From: Leptobrachium leishanense
Taxonomy: Eukaryota > Chordata > Amphibia > Anura > Megophryidae
Direction of reading: 5' to 3'
NCBI GenBank assembly: GCA_009667805.1
Contig: CM019063.1
Coordinates: 191,080,661-191,144,660 of the forward strand
DNA length: 64,000 nt
A program made the translations under genes and the position numbers. Below the pieces are notes generated by a model. That model worked only from the letters and a program-made list of their open reading frames with translations, was not told where the DNA came from and made no database searches. Positions 44,924 to 55,094 of this stretch are shown here, piece by piece. Position 1 is the first letter of the stretch. Each line of letters starts with the position of its first letter.

Positions 44924-46147
44924 CAGGGGCGGATCCAGAAACCGGTTTCGAGGGGGGCATTCTACCAGTTTTGGCCAAGAGCTGGTGTTCGGGTCGCAGT
45001 GACGGGCAGATAAATTGGCCCCCAGCTCACATGGATATATATTGCCCCAACTCACATGGATATATATATTGCCCCCAGGTATCTCACACGGATTTATATA
45101 TTGCCCCCAGGCAGCTCACATGGGTATATTTGCCCTTAGCTCACATGGGTATATGTTGCCCCCCGCTTCATGGGTATATATTGCCCCCACTACATGGGTA
45201 TATTTGCCCCCAGCTCCATGGGTATATTTGTCTCAGCTCCACGGGTATATTTGTCCCAGCTTCATGGGTATATTTGCCCCCAGCTCCATGGGTATATTTG
45301 CCCCCAGCTCCATGGGTATATTTGCCCCCAGCTCCATGGGTATATTTGCCCCCTGCTTCATGGTATATTTGCCCCCCGCTTCACGGGTATATTTGCCCCC
45401 CGCTTCATGGGTATATTTGCCCCCCGCTTCATGGGTATTTTTGCCCCCAGCTTCATGGGTATATTTGCCCTTAGCTCACATGGGTATATGTTGCCCCCCG
45501 CTTCATGGGTATATTTGCCCCCGCTTCATGGGTATTTTTGCCCCCAGCTTCATGGGTATATTTGCCCCCTGCTTCATGGGTATATTTGCCCCCCGATTCA
45601 TGGGTATTTTTGCCCCCAGCTTCATGGGTATATTTGCCCCCCGCTTCATGGGTATATTTGCCCCCAGCTTCATGGGTATATTTGCCCCCTGCTTCATGGG
45701 TATATTAATTTGCCCCCTGCTTCATGGGTATATTAATTTGCCCCCTGCTTCATGGGTATATTACCCAGCTTCATGGGTATTTTTGCCCCCAGCTTCATGG
45801 GTATTTTTGCCCCCAGCTTCATGGGTATTTTTGCTGGTCCAGACCGTCCAGGCCAGGCTCCGCCGGCGTTCTCCTTTTCTCCCCGGCCCCCCACGAGGCG
45901 ACAGGCGAGTGGCCGCTGACATGTACCTTGGCTGCTTGCTGGGAAGTGGGAACCACCTGACCAGCCGCGCAGCTCTGTTCTCGCGAGATCACGCGACTGG
46001 TCAGGTGATTTTCGTCCCAGGCGAGCGACCAGGCTGCGTGTCAGCGCAGCGGCCGCTCGTCAGTAGAGAGAAGAGGAGAACGCTGGCGGCGATTTTCTCG
46101 GGGGGGGGGGGCAATTGCCCCGTTGCCCCCCTCTGGATCTGCCCCTG
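44924..46147. mobile_element. hAT-type non-autonomous transposon with minisatellite and hairpin (intron 1)
   Basis: 1224 bp with termini CAGGGGCGGATCCAGA...TCTGGATCTGCCCCTG and a perfect 8-bp target duplication ACACATAC (44916-44923 and 46148-46155). Interior: a minisatellite (45020-45838), then a GC-rich part with inverted arms (CCGCCGGCGTTCTCCTTTTC near 45862 against GAGGAGAACGCTGGCGGC near 46075). No transposase. Same architecture as 23327-24468 with different termini. Confidence 0.93.
45020..45838 (+). repeat. Minisatellite TTCATGGGTATATTTGCCCCCAGC within hAT
   Basis: More than 30 units of mostly 23-25 bp (CTTCATGGGTATATTTGCCCC plus CAG, CCG or CTG). The unit is close to those of 23717-24395 (opposite strand) and 39893-40090. 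Open frames reading MGIFAPSS or similar in all frames come from the repeat. Confidence 0.93.
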
Positions 46148-46155
46148 ACACATAC

Positions 46156-46689
46156 ATGTATGTCAGACTCCTACATGTGTTTATAAATTTATCAAACCCA
46201 GCCTTAGTTTGTCTGTACATGGAGCTATTGGCCACACTAGGCACGTCATAGCAATACAATACAGACGAGTAGGTATATGATACACTATGACAATACATTA
46301 TATTAACACACAATAATGTGTTAGGTAATATATTAATTATTTTCCAACAATTCTTTAGGAATATCAGTATGTCTTTACCTCCAGAATGATGTATGATTTC
46401 ACCCAGAATAATGTATTAACCATTGACTGCCTGTGGCTTAAATTCGTTAGAGGAATATCACAACTAAACAGAAGAATTTTTTGGCATAATGGATCATGGA
46501 GAGTGAATGGTTGTGTTAAGTGGAATATAGCATGATGGGGGAATTTTGGATTATATAACCTGTGGGATCACATTACACGCCCCGAGATAAGGAGTGAGCA
46601 GTATAAAGTGCTCAGGGTGCAGGACTGCCAAACATTAGTTGGTTCAATATCCTGTAACGCGTTCCACCCTCTCATTTTATGTTGCACAG
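46156..46689. other. Intron 1 end
   Basis: No repeats recognised. A pyrimidine-rich stretch and TTGCACAG at 46682-46689 form a plausible splice acceptor for the first coding exon. Confidence 0.45.
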
Positions 46690-46721
46690 ATCAAGGTGAC
46701 TGAGGAGAGGAATGAAGAAAC

Positions 46722-47345
46722 ATGGCAGATCAAAGCCAGATTCAATCATCCGCTTCCAAAAGCATTCGGCCGTTCCGCTCCAGCGAAGAGTACCTGGAGG
46801 CCATGAAAGAAGACCTGACAGACTGGCTCAACATGTTGTACGACCTGGACATGGAGCCTGCCACCTTTATGGAGGCTTTGGAGACGGGCTACACGCTGTG
46901 CCAACATGCCAACAATCTCAACCGCTTGGCCAAAGAGTTCCGGGAGCAATACAGCGACGCTGCCGCCAGCATGAAGCTCCCGCAGAAAGATGTGACTTTC
47001 CAGGTGAAAGGGGCACAGCCGGGTTCGTTCGTGGCCAGGGATAACGTGTCCAACTTCATAGCCTGGTGTCGTCAGGAACTTGGGATTCCAGAGGTGTTGA
47101 TGTTTGAGACCAATGACTTGGTACTAAGGAAGGGAGAGAAGAGTTTTATTTTGTGTTTGCTGGAGGTAGCCCGAAGGGGGGCACGCTTTGGCATGCCTGC
47201 GCCCACCCTTATACAGATGGAAGAGGAGATTGAAGAGGAACTGAGGCGTGGGAGGAGAAGCAGTGACCAAAGAGGGTATCCCCCAGTTAAAAGGCCTGTC
47301 CAGCCACCTCGTACAATCTGTGACCTCAAGAATCTAGACGAGCTG
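46722..47345 (+). CDS. GAS2L1: GAS2L1, first coding exon (calponin-homology domain)
   Basis: 208 codons from the ATG at 46722 ([20 protein letters not shown]) to a GTGAGC donor at 47346, phase 0. GAS2-like proteins link actin filaments and microtubules through an N-terminal CH domain and a C-terminal GAR domain. The CH domain covers residues about 25-150: [83 protein letters not shown]. Charged linker [15 protein letters not shown] follows, then [11 protein letters not shown] at the exon end. The SIRPFRSSE start, the ARDN...FI.WCR motif and the exon end match GAS2L1 better than GAS2, GAS2L2 or GAS2L3 as far as I recall them. The exon is intact. Confidence 0.93.
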
Positions 47346-47820
47346 GTGAGCTTCTACTCTGTATACATTCACCCCTTCCATATTGCCTGCCCCCAATGCG
47401 TCCTCTCCCAGGTATTTTGCCATGTATACCTGCGCGCGCTTATGTGGGTATACCTTCAGATTGATTTAAATCTACACCGAGTTAAAGGTTTAAGCTACAC
47501 AGTAAGTAGCTTTTGACCTACTTTTGTCTGCTTATGACTTTGAGGTTGAAACCCTGAAGGAAATATATGCGGATTGAAAGATCTAGAAAAAAAAAAGGAG
47601 GAAAAACCCCTGCAGATATTTTTGTCTCACACATCGTAGTCTTTGTTTCTTCTGCTTGGCAAGCCCTAGCTGATGGTCACGCAGACTGCAAAGGATATAA
47701 TAATGTTCTTTCACATCCCCCAGCTTCCTGCATTGCAGCGATAATTAGCACGCTTCATATTTAAAGGTATTATTTTAACCCTTAAATCTTAACTGGTGGG
47801 ATGCATCCACTTTACGTTTT
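47346..47820. other. GAS2L1 intron 2, start
   Basis: No element recognised. The frame stays open past the donor to 47516, but the sequence loses similarity to GAS2L1 at the donor. Confidence 0.5.
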
Positions 47821-47823
47821 ATA

Positions 47824-48006
47824 CAGGGTTATTCAGAGAGAGGTGAAAAGCAGGAGAATGACTGGAGAATGGAAAATTCTAGGTCAAAATAGCAGATTTT
47901 AGAAAGTGAGATGAAAGGGAGAATTTTTCTGGTTTGGCTATTTTGACCTAGCATTTTCCATTCTCCAGTCATTCTCCTGCTTTTCACCTCTCTCTGAATA
48001 ACCCTG
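47824..48006. mobile_element. Harbinger-like MITE family B, 183 bp
   Basis: CAGGGTTATTCAGAGAGAGG...CCTCTCTCTGAATAACCCTG with a 3-bp target duplication ATA (47821-47823 and 48007-48009). Nearly palindromic throughout. It is the basic form of the longer family B copies at 22910-25745. Confidence 0.9.
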
Positions 48007-48489
48007 ATAGTCTTCATGTTCCTGATTATGATGGGTACTGTGGAATGTATCACTAGCTCACTGCAAGTTAGTAATCGGCTCGTAAAATATAAATAAAGCT
48101 AGATTAAAAAAGTTTTCTAAACTCTGATAAAAGATAAAAACGTTGAAGTAGACGAGGAATCCAAGCGGGTTTAAAGATGTTCTAACTGATATCTTGGCAT
48201 TCAGATTGCTTTCACATCTGCTTTAAAAACAGCACAGTGAATCGATTCATGTAGTCCTTGATGCAGCATTTTTCTAAAAGCATTAGTTATATATAGTGAA
48301 GTGAAATAAGAAGCTTGCGGAGGTGGGGATTTTTTTGCAAATTGCATTGGCTATAATATATTTTTCTCCATTGATTGGTGAAGTGAAAAAACAATAAGGT
48401 GGAAAAAATGGCGCAGATAATGTGTAGATGGTCGGTCTTGGGTAGCAGCAAGGGCACAAACGCACACTCCCAAGTGCGAATAGTCAATG

Positions 48490-48885
48490 GATAAAATAAT
48501 GGGTAGAGTCCTCGCGCTTACGCCAAGTGTCCAGTGAGTAATACTTCAAGATAATATAGAAAACATAATAGGAGACATACATTGCGCAGTACATCCTTAT
48601 GACACCTGGTTTCCAGAGAGAAAGTATTCAACTCACTTTTTTCTGAGCCCCATAAAGTCGGCTCTGGACTATATAGGCATATATCTGTGGATATGATCTC
48701 ACCAGCCCGTCCTACCAGCAACCATCCGTGGTGATAACCTGGTCCATAGATGAAATATTGGATCCCCGGGATATGTCACAGACGAAAAGTCGGCAGGATA
48801 AAATAAAGTAAAATTTATTGCAGCACTAACGCGTTTCGACCTAATTGGTCTTTATCAAAGTGCAGAAAAATATACATCGATTGGT
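48490..48885. repeat. Possible interspersed repeat with ACGCGTTTCGACC motif
   Basis: Contains AACGCGTTTCGACCTAATTG and GGTCTTTATCAAAGTGCAG. Such motifs recur as interspersed repeats in amphibian genomes as I recall. Ends were not found. Confidence 0.35.
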
Positions 48886-49081
48886 GAAGTGAGACTGATC
48901 TCGCGTATTCACTCTTCAAGACAGAAGGACATGGGAAATCTAATTTGTTCTCCTCGTCCTTCCATTTATTTTACAGAGTTAAAGGGATACCCTATAAACA
49001 TATAAACCACCCCCCCATTTTCTTTTCTAATTCTTCAGATGCTGCTGATAGCATCTGCAGTTTTTTAAATACTTTTACTAT

Positions 49082-49263
49082 CGGGGTTATTCAGAGAAAG
49101 GTGAAACTCTGGAGAAGGTTTGGAGAAGTGAAAATTCTAGGTCAAAATAGCTGATTTGGAAAGATAGATAAATGGGAGAATTTTTCTGGTTTGGCTATTT
49201 TGACCTAGAATTTTCACTTCTCTAAACATTCTCTAGAGTTTCACCTTTCTCTGAATAACCCTG
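49082..49263. mobile_element. Harbinger-like MITE family B, 182 bp
   Basis: CGGGGTTATTCAGAGAAAGG...CCTTTCTCTGAATAACCCTG with target duplication TAT (49079-49081 and 49264-49266). About 80 bases of each arm pair with each other. Confidence 0.9.
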
Positions 49264-49266
49264 TAT

Positions 49267-50147
49267 GACTTTCCAGCAATATATAATTTTTCTCTCTCAA
49301 GGCTTATATTCCAGGCTTCCATGAAGTGGAAACCCCTGGAGTGCTTGTGCTTTGTCTGTGACTGGCACATGTTCTGCTCGCCCACTTGATCGGCCAATGT
49401 CATGATTCATCACTTGTGCGGTTCACCTGTCGTTTTATAGGAGGGAATCAGTGCTGCGTGTGCTAATTATTCATGTGCACCACCAATCAGAGGAAAAGGG
49501 GGGAGCTAGAGTCTCCGCAAGTGTTTGCTCCACTGGGAAGCGGTTGGAAGGGAAGGACATACACCTCTCACCCTGACCACCTAAATAAGCAAAGGAGGTC
49601 AGTGTGCATAGAGTGTCCCTTTACGATACTGTGCAAATGCAAAATCACTTAACACCAACACTTGGCAGCTGGTAACTCTTTTATTTTTATGACAGAGACG
49701 TCAATAATGAACAAATGCTCATCATTTGAGCTTTATATACAAAGCATAGGAAGCGGAAATGTACAGTCAGATGTGGCACAAATCTTGTTCCGGTTCAAGT
49801 CGCAATAGCATCATAGCCGTTTTCTCCCTTGGTAACTGCTAGAGGTGTCCTGGGAAAACGTTATTTGGAATCAAGCCCCCCCTGTGCATGGAAATATTTG
49901 AAACACTCTGGCTAAAGAAGGATCTGGTAGCAACCGTGCCGCACAGGACTGTACTCATATCTATATGTGATTATTTCCAATATGATTAAGCTCAACATCA
50001 AATTACAAAACCTACATTTACCATTAAAATCCATCGAAAACATAACTTTACATTTTCCTTTCTTTCACCACTGCTTAAAATGCAATTTAGCCACTTTGCT
50101 AGATATAATTGTATTTAACGTAACTGCCTCCGCAATCCCTACATTAT
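49267..50147. other. GAS2L1 intron 2 spacer
   Basis: No gene or element recognised. Confidence 0.4.
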
Positions 50148-50670
50148 CATCATCATTTATACAGCGCCAACACTTTACGCAGCGCTTTACAATAAACAAA
50201 GGGAAAGAGATACAGATAAATGGACATAGGATGGAGACGAGGTGTAGAGGGCCCTGCTCATAGGAGCTATGAGGGATTGGGGTTGAGGAAGACGCTGAGT
50301 TTTACTGGATGTCAGAATCATTAGTGCAGCGGTTGGGAATGGTGGGGCCATAGAAGCGGCTTCAATCAAAATGTGTGAGTAGATGAGCCGAGGGATGAGT
50401 TGCGTCAGCGATGTGGTACGCTAATCTGAAGAGATGGGTTTTGAGGGATTTCTTGAAGGCCTGAAGATTAGGGGAGAGTTTGATAGGGCGAGCAAATCAA
50501 TCCACAGAACCAGATCTGCCCTTGAGAAGACTTGGAGGTGAGAGTTGTCATCGTGGTGGTGTAGACAGAGGACAGGCGGAGGTCGCCCTCCAACCGGAGT
50601 TGTCTAGACGGGCCATGCTTGCAGAGTAACAAAGACATGTAAGAAAGGGGTCGAGTTATTGTGAGGGGCA
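50148..50670 (-). repeat. Old L2-type LINE 3' fragment
   Basis: The + strand starts ATCATCATCATTTATACAGCGCC and has TTTACGCAGCGCTTTACAAT, the inverted form of an L2-type 3' tail. The sequence to about 50670 has motifs seen in the 29034-30340 copy (GAAGGCCTGAAG, GGGGAGAGTTTGATAGGGCG). No readable protein. Confidence 0.55.
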
Positions 50671-51690
50671 CTTCTACTCAATGCCAAAATGTTTTTACTG
50701 CTACTGGTTAGAAGGTGTAAGTAATGGTAATAAGACATGGACTGGGGCTTGGAAACCTAGGGGTAATTTTCTACGGATGGGGATGTCCTGGTTTCACATA
50801 ATATATCTTTATTGCATTATAAGACAGTTCCTTAAATAGGCAGGGGACTTCCACCCGTCACACAACTAGAAGTGAGATGAAAACACATTGGTCTACGACT
50901 AGAGTTAAAGAGGATGGAGGTTTTTAAAAAGTGATTTCACGGCCTATGCTAGAGATTTCTAAATCAAGCACATTGCCAAAAAGACGTATACACATTTTTT
51001 GCGTTAAAAAAACCAAACCCAAATTTTGCCCATTCATTCATGGTCACACTTTTATTTTTAAAAGCAGGATTGATGTTTTTCTGTGGAGGGAAAAAACGTT
51101 TACGTAGACCTCACTCCTGTCACCCTGAATGACTGCAAAAGAGCTGAAAGGAGATCTCCATTCTTATTGTAAAAAATGAAACAAACTTTATTGCTGCAAT
51201 ACAGCAGCCAGGGAGGGAACTGAACTGTTTATTCAGTACTGTACAGGAATAAGATTCAGGAGGTTAAAATTGATGAAAATCCGTATACAGTGCAGATGTA
51301 ATGTGTTACTGTCAGATGCATATGTCTACAGTATGCCCAGTAAAAAAATTAATATAACAAAGATCTCCGCACTTCCTCACTAGCTCTACGCTATATTGTG
51401 GTGCCACAGCCCGGTCATATATAGATATCCATTAACGATGCTGTGCAACAGATTTTTTTTTTTTAATCTATAAGACTCTCTATACAGTCTGAGTAAAGCT
51501 TCTTAAATTTGTTTTAAAATCTCTGTTGTGGAGCGTCATTAATATATATATAGTGATATAATCACTGGACACGAATTTCACCGCTTCAGATTTCTGCTTT
51601 ATTGTGCAGCCATTGCAGGGTACAATTTCGCAAATACAAAATAAACACCTCCTCCTGGATGAGGAGGCTAACTTCACACTGGAACAGACC
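50671..51690. other. GAS2L1 intron 2 spacer
   Basis: No gene or element recognised. Short A and T runs only. Confidence 0.4.
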
Positions 51691-51912
51691 TGTCCAACAT
51701 GGTGGACAGCTGAGCTGTTTGCCAACTGGCTGGGTGGAGTAGAGGTAACATCACTGCTCTCTAACTGCGGAGACACAGGTTCGATCTCGGCAAGAGCACC
51801 TCTCCAGTAAGTGTTCTTGGGCAAGACACCTAACGGTACATAGTCGCCACCCAGGACATATCTCAATGTATCCTTCCTGGTAAAATACTTTCTTTTAAAA
51901 AAACAAAAAAAA
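51691..51912 (+). mobile_element. tRNA-derived SINE
   Basis: A B-box-like GGTTCGATC at 51778-51786 lies 35-40 bases after an A-box-like segment (GGAGTAGAGGTAACA), as in RNA polymerase III promoters of tRNA-derived SINEs. The non-tRNA body has CTTGGGCAAGACACCTAAC and TCCTTCCTGGTAAAATAC, and an A-rich tail follows to about 51912. Exact ends are uncertain. Confidence 0.65.
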
Positions 51913-53339
51913 AAACTATAAAAGTAAAATCTTGTTTACCTTCTTCCTGGGCTCAGGATTAGGCTTTCCTCCCTCAGCACCCTGCACACAAGACTGAACC
52001 ACACCTTTAAAGGGCAGGGCAAACCTAAATAGGCCTCAGCTGTTAGTTAACCCTATAGGGCAAAAGGGAGTCCTCCATTCGCCAGCTGATAAACCTATGG
52101 TCTACCACTGTGCCCCTAATCACACTGTCACACATCATATATTTACCTATAAGCAGAATATCTGAACCTGAGCAGTAAAAAAAATAGTCTTGGATTGAGT
52201 AGAGGTGCATCTCGTGCAGTTTCAATAGACAATCAGGACTTTAGAATTATGTCAAGCAAAGTCACTAAACCATATTTTAAGGAGACACATAAAGTAAACG
52301 TTAAATCCTGATTCAATGGATTTTATTGACTATATGTAGGTTTGAAATTTGATGTTAATCAATTCTGTGTAAAATGTGCGGCAGCTTGCTGTATATTTAT
52401 GCTTCCTATACTTTGTGAAGGAAGCACAAATGACATTTAGAGTCAGTGAATAAGGATCTGTGACAGGTTGCTTGTTATGCATTATGTTTAACACATTTAC
52501 TGTAGTTAATACAAAGGACTTTTCTGCCTGTATGCTGATAATGAAGAACAGTGTGAAAATGTGCAAGATACGGGTTTAGAACCTCCTGACCATCCTGACA
52601 AGAAAGGATAAAAGAGTGAATGAAAAATTAAAATGAAACAAGTTTACTTTGCTTTACTCCATCTCACAATGACAATCTTAACTATACATCCCATGTTCAA
52701 ATACATTTTATGAGAGTAGTTTTTTTTTTCTGCAATAAACAGATTTTGTAATTGAAAGCGTTAATAAATGACATTGCGGTTTGGAGCTGCTCTTTCTGTC
52801 ATTGGCCGTTTAGCAGGTTTCTTATTGATTTGGTCCCCAAACAGTCAGAGGAAGCAATGAGATTAGAATCTTTTCCTGTGTCCAGGTCTGCCAGAAACAT
52901 GTTCATAATGTACATTTCCCATAATTTTTATATATATATATATATATATATTCACAGTCAGTTCTTTGTCCTATAAGACCTAGTTATATGGTTACTTTCT
53001 CTTTTAATTTAAGGAATCTGAATTGTAGTTTGTACATTTTTAAAATCACGTTCCCACTGTTAGATGCTAATGTTAGATGTTTCTATCCATTTTCAGAGTT
53101 TTATTTCTACTTTTAGTAAGATAGCATAAACTTCCTCATTCCGCAGAGGTACGCGTGTAGCTAGGCTCATTTTTGCTGCTCACACATATCTCTGAGTAAA
53201 GTGATTTTCCCTGTCCGACGATAAATTATTTGTGCGGGGAAGAAAGGGATATCAACAATGGGAAACGTCATTGCATGTTTGTGTGAGACATAACAGCATG
53301 AGTGAGCCTTCCTCTAGGAGACACAAATAGCCTGTGTGA
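51913..53339. other. GAS2L1 intron 2 spacer with a TA microsatellite
   Basis: A (TA)n tract lies at 52929-52952. Otherwise I recognise no gene or element. Confidence 0.4.
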
Positions 53340-54035
53340 GCTCAGCCCTGCATGAGACAGATCCAGAGTGTGTGAGCTCAGCCCCTGCATGAGACAGATC
53401 CAGAGTGTGTGAGCTCATCCAGAGACAGCCCAGACCCAAACACTTACAAGAGACAAGGCCAGACTGTCAGCTTATCTGCTGCAAGCAACAGCTTTAGACT
53501 GAGAGCATTCCCTGCACCTTACAGCTCTACACTGAACTTATCCCTCTCAAGCAATAGCTCCAGACTGAGCTCATCTCCTTCAAGCAATAGTTCCAGACTG
53601 AGCTCATCTCCTTCAAGATCAAGAGATCACCCTATTCAAGAGACCGCGCTAAACCGAGTTCATCTTTGCAACTGACATCTCTAGACTGAGCTCATTCCCT
53701 GCAAGTGACAGCTCTAGTGTGAGTTCATCTCCTTCAAGTGACAGCTCTAGATTGCGCTTATCCTCTGCTAGTGACAGCAGTAGACTAAGCTCATCCTGTG
53801 CAAGTGACAGTTATAGACTGAGCTCATCCTCTTCAAATGACATCTCTAGACTGAACTCATCCCCTGAATGTAAAAGGCCTAAAAGGAGCTTTTCCCCTGG
53901 AAGTGACAGCAGTAGACTGAGCTCAGTCATCCCCTTCAAGTTACAGCTCTAAATTGGCCTCATCCTCTGAAAATTACATCTTTAGACTGAGCTCCTCTTC
54001 TTTAAAAGGCAACTCCAGAGTTAAATGATTCCTTC
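53340..54035 (+). repeat. Diverged 30-bp minisatellite in GAS2L1 intron 2
   Basis: About 20 diverged units of roughly 30 bp of the form CAAGTGACAGCTCTAGACTGAGCTCATCC. Several frames are open through it and give S/R/L-rich peptides (SSRLSSSPSS). The drift of units and the changes of frame argue for non-coding DNA. Confidence 0.75.
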
Positions 54036-54452
54036 TAAGAGTCAGCCACACACAGAACAACAGGGTTAAATGATTCCTTCAAAGAGACATACCCAGACTG
54101 TGTCAACAAATTGCCCTATACAAGAGTGTCATCGACATAGCAAGATCTTCCCATGTAAGAGACAGGGGCAGACTGAGAGAACACTTCTCATCGCATGCTA
54201 ACAGAGTAGCTGTTTTTTTCCGATGTCTTTGAAGCAGAGAAGTCTCACTATTTCTGTGATCTTGCAAAACCTTCATGTAATTTGTCCATAAGCCTAACAT
54301 ACTGATATGATTTCTGTTTGATGCCTACATGTTAGATACTGACTTGTGAGGTTTGTAAGACAGCTATGGATTCAATCCCTTTGTGTGATTATGGCAGACT
54401 AAATGTTTCTTCTCATGTCAGATCTCTGACTGATCTGCTCTCTCCCCACCAG

Positions 54453-54560
54453 GTTCGGGAGATCCTGGGCTTCTGCAGGTGTCCATCTCAGTTTCCAATG
54501 ATAAAGATCTCAGAGGGAAAATATCAGGTTGGAGACAGTAACACTCTTATTTTTGTCCGG
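54453..54560 (+). CDS. GAS2L1: GAS2L1, internal exon (GAR domain, first part)
   Basis: 36 codons after acceptor CCCACCAG, ending at donor GTAAGA (54561), phase 0 on both sides. The reading [20 protein letters not shown], then [16 protein letters not shown], is the first half of the GAS2-related (GAR) domain, a zinc-binding microtubule-binding module; CRC is part of its cysteine set. It joins the CH-domain exon as DEL-VRE, as in GAS2L1, and the next exon at 63090 in phase. Splice consensus, phase and domain continuity make the call firm. Confidence 0.95.
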
Positions 54561-55094
54561 GTAAGAATTGGTTTCTTTATTTAGCTGTGACCATTAAGCT
54601 TAAAACACCCAAAATCACTCAACCGTTGGTCAACCAATCTAGACTGCAAACCATAGCACCTCTACATACTCTGTTCATCCACCTCATGTCTGATTAAAGA
54701 GAATTATATTGCATTATCAAAAATAGAGCTCAACTTTGTCCTTAGTACTACTGGAGTTGGCCCTTAAAAGTATTTATCCGACCATTCCTACTTCCTCTGT
54801 TTTTATTGCTGGTAATTGTAGCTGATTAAATATGTTTTGTAAGATAAACATAGTACAAAAACATGTTTACTGTCCTGTATTGAGAATTTGAAGATATTGA
54901 GTAAGTATTCTATCTGTGTAAAGATTTTACCCTTCACTCCAAATTACCATAAAAAGGCTGTGCTGTCTCCCTGGCAGATTTTGGCCTGGGGGCATATAGA
55001 AAAGAATAGGCCTTTTGCAACTGAATGCAAACCGTTAAACCCCAGACTATTCCTTGGATCATTTTCTATAAATTATTTCAAAGTAATTGCAATA
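54561..55094. other. GAS2L1 intron 3, start
   Basis: No gene or element recognised before the L2 copy. Confidence 0.4.

Noticed and set aside
45015..46148. 377-codon + strand frame rich in MGIFAPSS repeats
   Set aside because: Also open in other frames over the minisatellite of the second hAT; runs out of the array into unrelated GC-rich sequence without a domain.
47346..47516. Extension of the GAS2L1 frame beyond 47345
   Set aside because: A GTGAGC donor, the loss of similarity to GAS2L1 and the in-phase GAR exon at 54453 show it is intron.
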